The notes under the pieces were generated by a model that saw only the letters and a program-made list of their open reading frames with translations, made no database searches and was not told the origin of the DNA. A stretch of DNA of 64,000 bases from Sphingobacterium deserti (GTDB lineage: Bacteria > Bacteroidota > Bacteroidia > Sphingobacteriales > Sphingobacteriaceae). The DNA lies in NCBI RefSeq assembly GCF_000757725.1, contig NZ_JJMU01000012.1:1-64000 (forward strand), in the 5' to 3' direction. Made by a program: the position numbers and the translations under genes. Positions 35,173-42,832 of this stretch are shown here, one piece after another (the first letter of the stretch is position 1; the number at the start of each line of letters is the position of its first letter).

Positions 35173-35580
35173 TTAACGTACAGATATACGTTTGACGACA
35201 GTTTCCGTACCGGATGTTACGCGGACAAAATAAAATCCTGTCGTTAATTTACCGTTCGAATCAAAAGAAAGATTTTGGATACCGGGTTCCAAACTTCCAT
35301 TCATAAGGCTGAGCACCTCATTACCTAGCGCATCCATAACTTTGATGGTTACAGTGCCCTGTTTGGATAATTTGAAATTTGCGGTGATTTGCTCGGCAAC
35401 AGGATTGTAAAAAACCTTCACATTGTTGATCAGCTTTTCACCGTCCTCTTTTGGCAAGGTTGCCGTATTAGACTTTACATAAAATGAATCAAAAAATGAT
35501 GCTGCAATAGCCTGCCCACTCTGGAACATAAATATGCTCGCGAGGGCTAAAAACGCTATTTTTCTAATCATTCTCGACAT
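35173..35580 (-). CDS. Minimal T9SS type A sorting-domain protein
   Basis: 135 residues: signal peptide (about 1-27, LALASIFMFQSGQAIAAS), a 25-residue linker, then a complete type A T9SS C-terminal domain (about 53-135) with NNVKVFYNPVAEQITANF, VTIKVMDALGNEVLSL, the GxYxVxV-like TGFYFVRVTSG and the final VVKRISVR. The sorting domain directs export through the PorU/SprA system and usually follows a large cargo. Here there is no cargo, so it is either a small secreted protein of its own or the remnant of a larger one. Start could also be the Met three codons later. A TAACTTTG element lies at 35655-35662. Confidence 0.88.
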   Translation of the reverse strand: MSRMIRKIAFLALASIFMFQSGQAIAASFFDSFYVKSNTATLPKEDGEKLINNVKVFYNPVAEQITANFKLSKQGTVTIKVMDALGNEVLSLMNGSLEPGIQNLSFDSNGKLTTGFYFVRVTSGTETVVKRISVR

Positions 35581-35654
35581 TGTATACTATGTAGTGTGTT
35601 AGGTAGTCGGCTTAAAATCACAATTTCATTTAATAATATCAAAACCTCCTGTCC

Positions 35655-35662
35655 CAAAGTTA
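35655..35662 (-). promoter_or_regulatory. -7 element before the T9SS-tail gene
   Basis: TAACTTTG on the minus strand fits TAnnTTTG, about 75 bases before the ATG. The -33 position has ATG, not TTG, so the match is partial. Confidence 0.4.
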
Positions 35663-35776
35663 ATTCTTTTGGAAGTATGTAGCATACATTTTTTAAAATA
35701 AATTTTTCATTTAACAATTTTTAACAAGAATATTCGTTGTCTACATTTCACTATATGTTTGACACATAATTTACTG

Positions 35777-35784
35777 TAAGTTTG
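35777..35784 (+). promoter_or_regulatory. -7 element of the kup promoter
   Basis: TAAGTTTG is a perfect TAnnTTTG match, ending 18 bases before the kup ATG at 35803. It overlaps an upstream in-frame TTG (35782), which argues that the TTG is not the start. A TTTG at 35758-35761 is only 15 bases away, shorter than usual. Confidence 0.5.
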
Positions 35785-35802
35785 CAGGATAATTTTTTTC
35801 AC

Positions 35803-37746
35803 ATGAAGACCCATAAGCATCACGATGCGCATAAGCTCAGCTTCGCTGGCTTACTGATTAGTCTAGGTATCATTTTCGGTGATATTGGTACCTCTCCCCT
35901 TTATGTTATTAAAGCCATTTTTAACAAAGGTACCATTCAGGAGGACCTTATTTTAGGAAGTCTGTCTTGTGTATTTTGGACATTGACGCTTCAAACAACA
36001 ATCAAGTATGTGTGGATTACCCTAAATGCCGATAATAAAGGGGAAGGCGGTATACTCTCCCTCTATTCGCTGGTACGGAAGAAAGCAAAATGGTTGATTA
36101 TCCCCGCAATTATAGGAGCGAGCACACTCCTCGCTGATGGCATGATTACTCCCGCTATTACCATATCTTCCGCTATCGAAGGGCTCGCCATCAGGCATCC
36201 GCAAGTTCCGACCGTGCCAATCGTTGTGATCATTATCACACTCCTTTTCGTGATTCAACGTTTCGGAACATCCATCGTAGGAAGAATTTTTGGACCGATG
36301 ATGTTCATCTGGTTTACTACAATAGGCATATTGGGCGCTCTTTATATAAAACATGCCCCGGAGGTTTTTTATGCGTTAAATCCTTACTATGCCATAACTA
36401 CCATCATCAATCACCCCAATGCACTATTTCTGATCGGCGCCATTTTCCTTTGTACCACTGGTGCGGAAGCGCTGTATTCGGATATGGGGCACTGTGGAAA
36501 ATCCAATATACGCGTGAGTTGGATTTTCGTTAAAGCTACACTTGTGTTAAATTACTTCGGTCAAGGCGCTTGGCTGATGCAACATGCAGGCACTCAAATG
36601 GGCGAAAAGAATCCTTTTTATGCTATTATGCCTGAGGGGTTTGTGGTCTATGGAATCGCCATAGCGACTATGGCTGCTGTCATTGCCAGCCAAGCGATGA
36701 TCTCGGGCTCATTCACCTTAATTTCCGAAGCAGTACGCTTGAATATTTGGCCTAAAGTATCTATCCGGTACCCAAGTGATCAAAAAGGCCAACTATATGT
36801 GCCTTCCATCAACCTCATTCTTTACATCGGCTGTATGCTTATTATTGCGGTATTTAAAGAATCGTCAAATATGGAAGCCGCTTATGGTTTAGCTATCAAT
36901 ATGACTTTCATCATGACAACAATACTGATGTGTGTATTCTTAGCACGTGTGCATATTCCGAAAATTTGGATTGTGGTGTTTGCAGCATTTTATCTCGTCA
37001 TTGAGGTGGCGTTCCTTGCCGGCAACCTTGTTAAATTAACCCATGGCGGCTGGTTGACGCTACTATTGGCTTCCACGCTATTTATTGCAATGTTCTCTTG
37101 GTACGGCGCACGCAAAATAAAAAACAGCTTCGTCCGGTTTAACAATATCCGGGACTATTTCCCGATTATATCAGAGCTCAGCGAAGACAAATCGGTTCCT
37201 CTTTTCGCATCACACTTGGTTTACCTAACGAGTGCTAATAATAAAAACGAGATTGAATCCAAGATTATCTACTCCATCATCAACAAAAAACCGAAACGTG
37301 CCGATGTGTATTGGCTAGTACACGTGGATGTGATGGACAATCCGCATACGCGAGAGTTCGTGGTGGAGCAGCTTATTCCAAACAAGCTTATCCGTATAGA
37401 TTTTAAGCTTGGTTTTAGAGAAGAGCAGCGGATCAGTCTATTGTTTAGAAAGGTGGTGGAAGATATGGTGGAGAAAGGCGAGATCGACATTACCAGCAAT
37501 TACGACACGCTGAAAAAACATAAGATTGCTGGCGATTTTAACTTTGTTGTATTGGAAAAAATGATTGCCAAGACTCATGATCTGAAATGGCATGAAAAGA
37601 TTATTTTGGAGATCTACAAAATATTGAAAAAATTCAGCTTATCTGAAGAAAAAGGCTTTGGTCTGGATAGCAGCTTCGTAACACTGGAGCGCGTCCCGCT
37701 AAATATACCCACTACAAAAGAAGTGAAGCTTAAACGGCTAAATTAA
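35803..37746 (+). CDS. kup: Kup-family potassium uptake permease
   Basis: 647 residues from the ATG at 35803; an in-frame TTG 21 bases earlier lies within the predicted promoter. About 12 membrane helices to residue 440, with the diagnostic IIFGDIGTSPLYVI near residue 25, NADNKGEGGILSLYSL and GAEALYSDMGHCGKSNI. The C-terminal 200 residues are soluble and hydrophilic, as in E. coli Kup, where they face the cytoplasm. Transports K+ with protons. Shares a bidirectional terminator with the convergent APC permease gene. Confidence 0.96.
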   Translation: MKTHKHHDAHKLSFAGLLISLGIIFGDIGTSPLYVIKAIFNKGTIQEDLILGSLSCVFWTLTLQTTIKYVWITLNADNKGEGGILSLYSLVRKKAKWLIIPAIIGASTLLADGMITPAITISSAIEGLAIRHPQVPTVPIVVIIITLLFVIQRFGTSIVGRIFGPMMFIWFTTIGILGALYIKHAPEVFYALNPYYAITTIINHPNALFLIGAIFLCTTGAEALYSDMGHCGKSNIRVSWIFVKATLVLNYFGQGAWLMQHAGTQMGEKNPFYAIMPEGFVVYGIAIATMAAVIASQAMISGSFTLISEAVRLNIWPKVSIRYPSDQKGQLYVPSINLILYIGCMLIIAVFKESSNMEAAYGLAINMTFIMTTILMCVFLARVHIPKIWIVVFAAFYLVIEVAFLAGNLVKLTHGGWLTLLLASTLFIAMFSWYGARKIKNSFVRFNNIRDYFPIISELSEDKSVPLFASHLVYLTSANNKNEIESKIIYSIINKKPKRADVYWLVHVDVMDNPHTREFVVEQLIPNKLIRIDFKLGFREEQRISLLFRKVVEDMVEKGEIDITSNYDTLKKHKIAGDFNFVVLEKMIAKTHDLKWHEKIILEIYKILKKFSLSEEKGFGLDSSFVTLERVPLNIPTTKEVKLKRLN

Positions 37747-37815
37747 TTTGTCGGGAAGTGCGTAAAGCTAAAACAAATCAGTTTTCCTAATCTGTTTCTC
37801 AACTAGATTAAAAAT

Positions 37816-37843
37816 AAGGGCAACTATTCGGATAGGTGCCCTT
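37816..37843. terminator. Bidirectional terminator between kup and the APC permease
   Basis: AAGGGCA-A-CTAT, a TCGG loop, ATAG-G-TGCCCTT: a stem with one mismatch and a stable tetraloop. T-rich tails are present on both strands (ACTTTATT and ATTTTTAAT). Confidence 0.85.
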
Positions 37844-37861
37844 ACTTTATTATGCTGTTAT

Positions 37862-39550
37862 TTACGATGCTGTGATTTTATTCAACTTGGAGTGCCGATA
37901 TCCATAAGCAAAATAGATAATCAGACCAATAGCCAGCCAAAGAATAAAAATAATCCAGTTGCTTGCACCCAATTCACTCATCAGGTAAAGATTGATCAAT
38001 ATACCGATAACGGGCAATAACGAAAAATTATGTTTAAAGCCCAACACGGCAAGCAATACCCAGCTGAACCAAAAGACCAGAACGAGGGACTTATGCTCTA
38101 TAACTTCGGCGAAGGATAATGAACGCCATTCCTCGATTGCACCCTGTGCATAATTGTATACCAATACCCAAGCCAAAACAAAGCCGGCTCCGATGATGTA
38201 TTTTCCGTTAATATATGGCACTTTAAATTTCGATTTGGCAGATAGCCCTACATGATCCATATACAATACCCCCGCGCACACGAGGATAAACGCGAAAAAT
38301 GTGCCTACGCTCGTCAAATCAACAAAAAAATCCATCTTAAAAAATAAAGAAGGGATAGCGACGACAATGCCCGTCACAATAGTTGCGTAAGAGGGCGTTC
38401 TATATTTTGGATGAATACGTGCAAATCGTTTCGAAAGAAGCCCATCACGGCTCATAGTCATCCAAATTCTTGGCTGTGCGAGTTGATAGACAAGCAAAGC
38501 ACTTGTTATTGCAATGACGGAAGTTACCGATACAATGCCGGCCATATGATCGAAGCCAACATACTTAAAAACGAAAGCCAAAGGATCTTTTACATTCAAT
38601 TCGGTGTAGTTAACCATGCCGGTCAGCACTAAGGTAATCGCTACATAAAGCACCGTGCAAATAATCAGGCAGATTATCATAGCTCTGGGAAGGTCTCGTT
38701 GCGGATTTTTACATTCTTCCGCTGTTGTCGAGATCGAGTCGAATCCAATAAACGCAAAAAACACAGCTGCAACCGATCCCATTACGCCTCGCAATCCATT
38801 TGGTGCGAAAGGTGTCCAGTTTTCAGGAGCTATAAAGAATACACCGCCAACGACCACTAAGATGATGATGCCCACCTTGATCATGACCATGATATTACTG
38901 GCGCGTTGCGATTCCTTAATACCGATATAGACCAACCAGGTGACCAAAAGTGTGACTAATCCGGCTGGAAAATCAAAGATAATGGGTATGTCGCCAATCC
39001 GCGGTGCAGTCATATAGGCTTCGAGCCCTACTTTGTCGGCCACATTCATTGCCGCCATTCCATCAGAGAGGAATTTAGCGTGTGCGTCTAATGCATAGCC
39101 CGGCGCCATCGTCAGCCATTTGGGCAACATAATGCCAAACCCTTCCAGCATCGACACGAAATATTGAGACCACGATATAGCAACGACGGTATTCGAGACT
39201 GCGTATTCCAGCACCAGTGCCCAACCAATAATCCATGCGAAGAGCTCGCCGAAGGCAACATAAGCATAGGTGTAGGCACTGCCAGATACAGGAACAGTAC
39301 TTGCAAACTGGGCATAGGCCAACGCCGTAAAGACACAGGCAAATGCTACAAAAATAAAGAGCAAGGATATGGCGGGACCACCTTCAAAACTAGCAAGGCC
39401 TATGGTACTAAAAATACCGGCACCTACAATGGCGGCTATGCCCAAGGAAACCAAATCTTTGACACCCAACACTTTTGCCAGTCCACTCCCCTCTTGGGAG
39501 TCTTTCAAAATTTGGTCAACACTCTTCTTACGGAAAAGTTTATTTATCAT
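37862..39550 (-). CDS. APC-superfamily amino-acid permease (cationic amino-acid transporter type)
   Basis: 562 residues with about 12-14 membrane helices. The N-terminal LGVKDLVSLGIAAIVGAGIF is the unwound helix 1 substrate-site motif (GAGIF) of APC transporters, preceded by a conserved amphipathic start with FRKKSVDQ. FIGFDSISTTAEECKNPQRD and LPRAMIICLI are hallmarks of the CAT (YfnA/SLC7A1-4) subfamily, so a cationic or broad amino-acid uptake role is likely. The gene lies 58 bases downstream of the AcpH-like gene on the same strand. Confidence 0.9.
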   Translation of the reverse strand: MINKLFRKKSVDQILKDSQEGSGLAKVLGVKDLVSLGIAAIVGAGIFSTIGLASFEGGPAISLLFIFVAFACVFTALAYAQFASTVPVSGSAYTYAYVAFGELFAWIIGWALVLEYAVSNTVVAISWSQYFVSMLEGFGIMLPKWLTMAPGYALDAHAKFLSDGMAAMNVADKVGLEAYMTAPRIGDIPIIFDFPAGLVTLLVTWLVYIGIKESQRASNIMVMIKVGIIILVVVGGVFFIAPENWTPFAPNGLRGVMGSVAAVFFAFIGFDSISTTAEECKNPQRDLPRAMIICLIICTVLYVAITLVLTGMVNYTELNVKDPLAFVFKYVGFDHMAGIVSVTSVIAITSALLVYQLAQPRIWMTMSRDGLLSKRFARIHPKYRTPSYATIVTGIVVAIPSLFFKMDFFVDLTSVGTFFAFILVCAGVLYMDHVGLSAKSKFKVPYINGKYIIGAGFVLAWVLVYNYAQGAIEEWRSLSFAEVIEHKSLVLVFWFSWVLLAVLGFKHNFSLLPVIGILINLYLMSELGASNWIIFILWLAIGLIIYFAYGYRHSKLNKITAS

Positions 39551-39608
39551 ATCTAATGTTAATATTGCGCTTTGTTACAAAAGGCAAAAATGATAAAATT
39601 TAGGTAAA

Positions 39609-40283
39609 CTAACTCATACTACCCTGGATATTATGAAAAATATCCAAATAGTTTTTCAGATGCTGGTCTTTATAATTTGATAAACAAATGGTGAGTTCAT
39701 AAAGATCGGCATCGGAGGTTTGAAATACCCAAACCCGTTTACAGATATTAAACAGCGCGTGCGCAAGATTGCCCACATCCTGATAACTTAATATGTAGCG
39801 CGATTCCAAAAAACGGGTGTAAAAGTCGGTAAACTTCGCGATATCGACGTCACCCAAAGTGCGTAAATATTTTCCGATCAGATTCGGTGTAATGTGCTCC
39901 AAGTGTTCATACAAGCGCTGCGCATTCACAATTTTTTGATCGATCAATAAATGATCCAATAAGAGCTCGATACTTATATGGGCGAGGAACGAGGCGCGGA
40001 TAGGCAGGTGTGCCACAATCGGATCAAGCAGTTTTCGAAGCGCGTGACAATGGTCTATAAAAAAAGCGGAACTATGGAAAAGCTTGTCTACTTCGACATG
40101 ACGATACCAACCCTCCGAAACATATCGGGTCTGTGGATGCGCAAAAAGCGTCTCTTCGAAACGTTGTGGATGAAAATTGTATGCTTTATCCACATTTTTC
40201 AGCAAATCTGGAAGTAGCGCACCAAATATGGTTTCCGCGTGTGGACTATAACGTTCGAAATAATAATGCGACAAAAAATTCAC
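39609..40283 (-). CDS. AcpH-like (acyl carrier protein phosphodiesterase-like) protein
   Basis: 224 residues. The N-terminus [12 protein letters not shown] and [11 protein letters not shown] recall ACP phosphodiesterases, which begin with MN(Y/F)LAH and have a D-K/H motif after GxxLPD, and [11 protein letters not shown] with [14 protein letters not shown] supply further His/Asp pairs of an all-helical HD-like fold. Overall similarity is modest, so the enzymatic call is tentative. The start codon is GTG (40281-40283); no ATG is available nearby and the initial MNFLSH pattern supports it. Soluble, no signal peptide. Its start region is divergent from tyrS. Confidence 0.6.
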   Translation of the reverse strand: MNFLSHYYFERYSPHAETIFGALLPDLLKNVDKAYNFHPQRFEETLFAHPQTRYVSEGWYRHVEVDKLFHSSAFFIDHCHALRKLLDPIVAHLPIRASFLAHISIELLLDHLLIDQKIVNAQRLYEHLEHITPNLIGKYLRTLGDVDIAKFTDFYTRFLESRYILSYQDVGNLAHALFNICKRVWVFQTSDADLYELTICLSNYKDQHLKNYLDIFHNIQGSMS

Positions 40284-40328
40284 AACCCAATCTTCTCAAT
40301 TAATATCGTAAGATACGGCTTAATCTCT

Positions 40329-40336
40329 TATCTTTG
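40329..40336 (+). promoter_or_regulatory. -7 element of the tyrS promoter
   Basis: TATCTTTG matches TAnnTTTG and ends 34 bases before the tyrS ATG at 40371. It lies inside the longer open frame upstream of that ATG, supporting the later start. Confidence 0.5.
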
Positions 40337-40370
40337 CAATCTTAGTTTAAAAAATCGTAATCATAAAAAA

Positions 40371-41654
40371 ATGAGCTTTGTAGAAGAACTACGTTGGAGA
40401 GGTATGTTGCAAGATATAATGCCCGGAACCGAAGAATTATTGAATAAAGAAAAGGTTTCAGGATATATCGGATTCGATCCAACAGGCGATTCGCTACACG
40501 TAGGGCACCTAACACAAATCATGACGCTGATTCATTTTCAGAATGCCGGACATAAGCCCGTAGCGCTTGTGGGCGGAGCGACAGGTATGATTGGTGATCC
40601 CTCTTTTAAATCCGCTGAGCGAAACCTTTTGAATGAGGAGACCTTACAGCACAATCTGGACTGCTTGAAAAGTCAACTGGCCAAATTTCTGAATTTTGGC
40701 GACGGGGAGAACGATGCTAAAATGGTGAATAACTACGACTGGTTTAAAGATTTCAGCTTTTTGGATTTCATTCGTGATGTTGGGAAATTAATCACCGTGA
40801 ACTACATGATGGCTAAAGACTCTGTCAAAAAACGTTTAGAAGGTGACAGCGGTCTATCATTCACAGAATTCACCTACCAGCTGATACAGGGTTACGATTT
40901 TTATTATCTGTGGAAAAACCACAACTGCAAGGTACAGATGGGCGGCTCCGATCAGTGGGGAAATATTGTGACAGGTAGTGAAATGATCCGTAGACAAGAT
41001 CAGGGTACAGCTTACGCGCTCACGACACAATTGATCAAGAAAGCGGACGGCCAAAAATTTGGTAAAACGGAGTCTGGCGCCATATGGTTGGATCCAAAGA
41101 AGACATCACCTTACAAATACTACCAGTTTTGGCTTAACACGTCTGACGATGATGCAAAAAACTGGATTCGGATTTTCACGCTTAAAACCGAGGCTGAAAT
41201 AGACGCAATCATTGCAGAGCATGATGCAGCACCGCACACGCGTGCCGTACAAAAAGCTTTAGCAAAAGATATTACAATACGGACGCACAGCGAAAAAGAC
41301 TATGAAACGGCCATCAAAACATCTGAATTCCTCTTTGGCAATGGCTCACTAGAATTTCTCGCTGACCTAGAGCATGATGCTGTGCTGGAAGTTTTTGATG
41401 GCGTACCGCAATTCGAAATCAGCAAAGGTGATTTAGCGACAGGTCTCAATATATTAGATCTTTTGGCTGTAGAAACGCAAGTGTTCCCATCCAAAGGTGA
41501 AGCTCGAAAAATGCTCCAAGGAGGCGGGGTAGCCTTGAATAAAGAAAAAATGACTGACATTGAACTTACCGTCAATGAGAGCAGTTTGATCAACAATAAA
41601 TACATTGTAGCGCAACGCGGCAAGAAAAACTATTTTTTGATTATTGCAAAATAG
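40371..41654 (+). CDS. tyrS: Tyrosyl-tRNA synthetase
   Basis: 427 residues from the ATG at 40371. The frame is open 44 codons further up, but that part overlaps the AcpH-like gene and the predicted promoter and has no family similarity. Class I signature HVGH (43-46) in [18 protein letters not shown] counterpart KFGKTESG near 230, tyrosine-binding region [11 protein letters not shown], and a C-terminal S4 RNA-binding domain (about 360-427, [16 protein letters not shown]). Cytoplasmic; charges tRNA-Tyr. A 13-bp hairpin follows the stop. Confidence 0.98.
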   Translation: MSFVEELRWRGMLQDIMPGTEELLNKEKVSGYIGFDPTGDSLHVGHLTQIMTLIHFQNAGHKPVALVGGATGMIGDPSFKSAERNLLNEETLQHNLDCLKSQLAKFLNFGDGENDAKMVNNYDWFKDFSFLDFIRDVGKLITVNYMMAKDSVKKRLEGDSGLSFTEFTYQLIQGYDFYYLWKNHNCKVQMGGSDQWGNIVTGSEMIRRQDQGTAYALTTQLIKKADGQKFGKTESGAIWLDPKKTSPYKYYQFWLNTSDDDAKNWIRIFTLKTEAEIDAIIAEHDAAPHTRAVQKALAKDITIRTHSEKDYETAIKTSEFLFGNGSLEFLADLEHDAVLEVFDGVPQFEISKGDLATGLNILDLLAVETQVFPSKGEARKMLQGGGVALNKEKMTDIELTVNESSLINNKYIVAQRGKKNYFLIIAK

Positions 41655-41659
41655 CTTTT

Positions 41660-41698
41660 AATTTCGGTGAATGATAATCCAAGCCATTCACCGAAATT
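41660..41698 (+). terminator. Hairpin after tyrS
   Basis: AATTTCGGTGAAT (41660-41672) pairs perfectly with ATTCACCGAAATT (41686-41698) around a 13-nt loop. It begins 6 bases after the tyrS stop and ends 3 bases before the next ATG. No long T run follows, so it may act on RNA stability or on the next gene's initiation. Confidence 0.6.
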
Positions 41699-41701
41699 AA
41701 C

Positions 41702-42721
41702 ATGATAAAAAACCTATCTTCTTTCATCCTATTATTACTTTTTTTAAACATCAGCTTGCTTGCGCAACACAAGCAGGTCAGCTACCACGATTCCGTAGGG
41801 CGAACTGTACAAACGCGCGAACAATCCTACTATTACCGTGTCATAGCTCCGGATGAACGATATCCCGATCTTCGGAAGTATAAAGAGTATTACACAAAAG
41901 GCGATCGTCTCAAACTCGTCACACGATTGACCAATGGCAGTATAACATCCTCTAAAATCGGAGAATGCCTAACGTATTATGCGAATGGGCAGTTACAAGA
42001 AAAACAGCGTTTTAATGAAAAGAATCAACTGATAGACAGCGCATATGCCTATTATCCTAATGGCCAATTATATACATTAACCTTGCACAAATTCGCTTCT
42101 TCCGATCAGCGCGTTGCAGCACGTCTCCTCACGGAACGTAACGAATCGAGTAGTCAGCGTATTGTCGAGTATATATTGGTAAAAGACAGTCTTGGCGAAG
42201 TGGTTGTTAAAAATGGAACCGGCGATTTTCCGGTTTTCGAACTGGCGAGTTTGGTATTGTTGGAACAAGGGCCGCTGTTGAACCACAAAAAAGATGGCGA
42301 ATGGACAGGTAAATCCCAGCAAGGCACATATAAAGAAACCTGGAAAAATGATAAACTAATAGGCGGCGTCATTAAAGACTCGCTCGGTGCAGAAACAATA
42401 TATAATGAAGAAAGTTACGCTGTACCGCCAGCTTATCCCGGAGGTATAACAGCCCTTATGAGGTTTGTTGGGAACAATTACCGTTACCCCAGTGGAGCTA
42501 TCAATGCCGGCGTATCCGGTGCCGTACAGATCGATTTTATCGTGGAAAAAGATGGAAGCATGAGCAGCTTTAAGGTAAGTCGAGACTTAGGTTATGGTAC
42601 GGGAAAAGCGGGAGTGGATGTACTTAAAAAAGCAAATAAGAAATGGTCTCCAGGTCTCCAGCGGGGAATCCCCGTCCGCGTAGCTTACACATTACCTATA
42701 AACCTGAACCTGAGCAAATAA
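41702..42721 (+). CDS. Periplasmic MORN-repeat protein with TonB C-terminal domain
   Basis: 339 residues. Signal peptide (about 1-21, SFILLLLFLNISLLAQ). The middle has YwqK/MORN-like toxin-antitoxin-type repeats (ECLTYYANGQLQEKQRF, then YAYYPNGQLYTLTL; later KKDGEWTG). The last 90 residues are a TonB C-terminal domain (PAYPGGITALMRFVGNNYRY, GAVQIDFIVEKDGS, KKWSPGLQRGIPV). Unlike true TonB it has no membrane anchor or proline-rich spanner, so it is probably a periplasmic or lipid-unanchored relative of unknown role. It lies 47 bases after tyrS. Confidence 0.8.
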   Translation: MIKNLSSFILLLLFLNISLLAQHKQVSYHDSVGRTVQTREQSYYYRVIAPDERYPDLRKYKEYYTKGDRLKLVTRLTNGSITSSKIGECLTYYANGQLQEKQRFNEKNQLIDSAYAYYPNGQLYTLTLHKFASSDQRVAARLLTERNESSSQRIVEYILVKDSLGEVVVKNGTGDFPVFELASLVLLEQGPLLNHKKDGEWTGKSQQGTYKETWKNDKLIGGVIKDSLGAETIYNEESYAVPPAYPGGITALMRFVGNNYRYPSGAINAGVSGAVQIDFIVEKDGSMSSFKVSRDLGYGTGKAGVDVLKKANKKWSPGLQRGIPVRVAYTLPINLNLSK

Positions 42722-42799
42722 ACACATAACGCTTTATGAGCGCCATTTGCGTTTTGTGTCCTGCGCTAAAATTCTGAACAGATAGTCGTCCTTTTTTTT

Positions 42800-42807
42800 T
42801 AAGTTTG
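42800..42807 (+). promoter_or_regulatory. -7 element of the ftsK promoter
   Basis: TAAGTTTG, a perfect TAnnTTTG match, 25 bases before the ftsK ATG, with a Shine-Dalgarno-like AGGAGGA at 42813-42819. No -33 TTG at the normal distance. Confidence 0.5.
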
Positions 42808-42832
42808 TATCTAGGAGGATTATCTATTTTTC

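Noticed and set aside
40239..40370. 44-codon N-terminal extension of tyrS
   Set aside because: Overlaps the start of the AcpH-like gene and includes the tyrS -7 element; the family start is the ATG at 40371.
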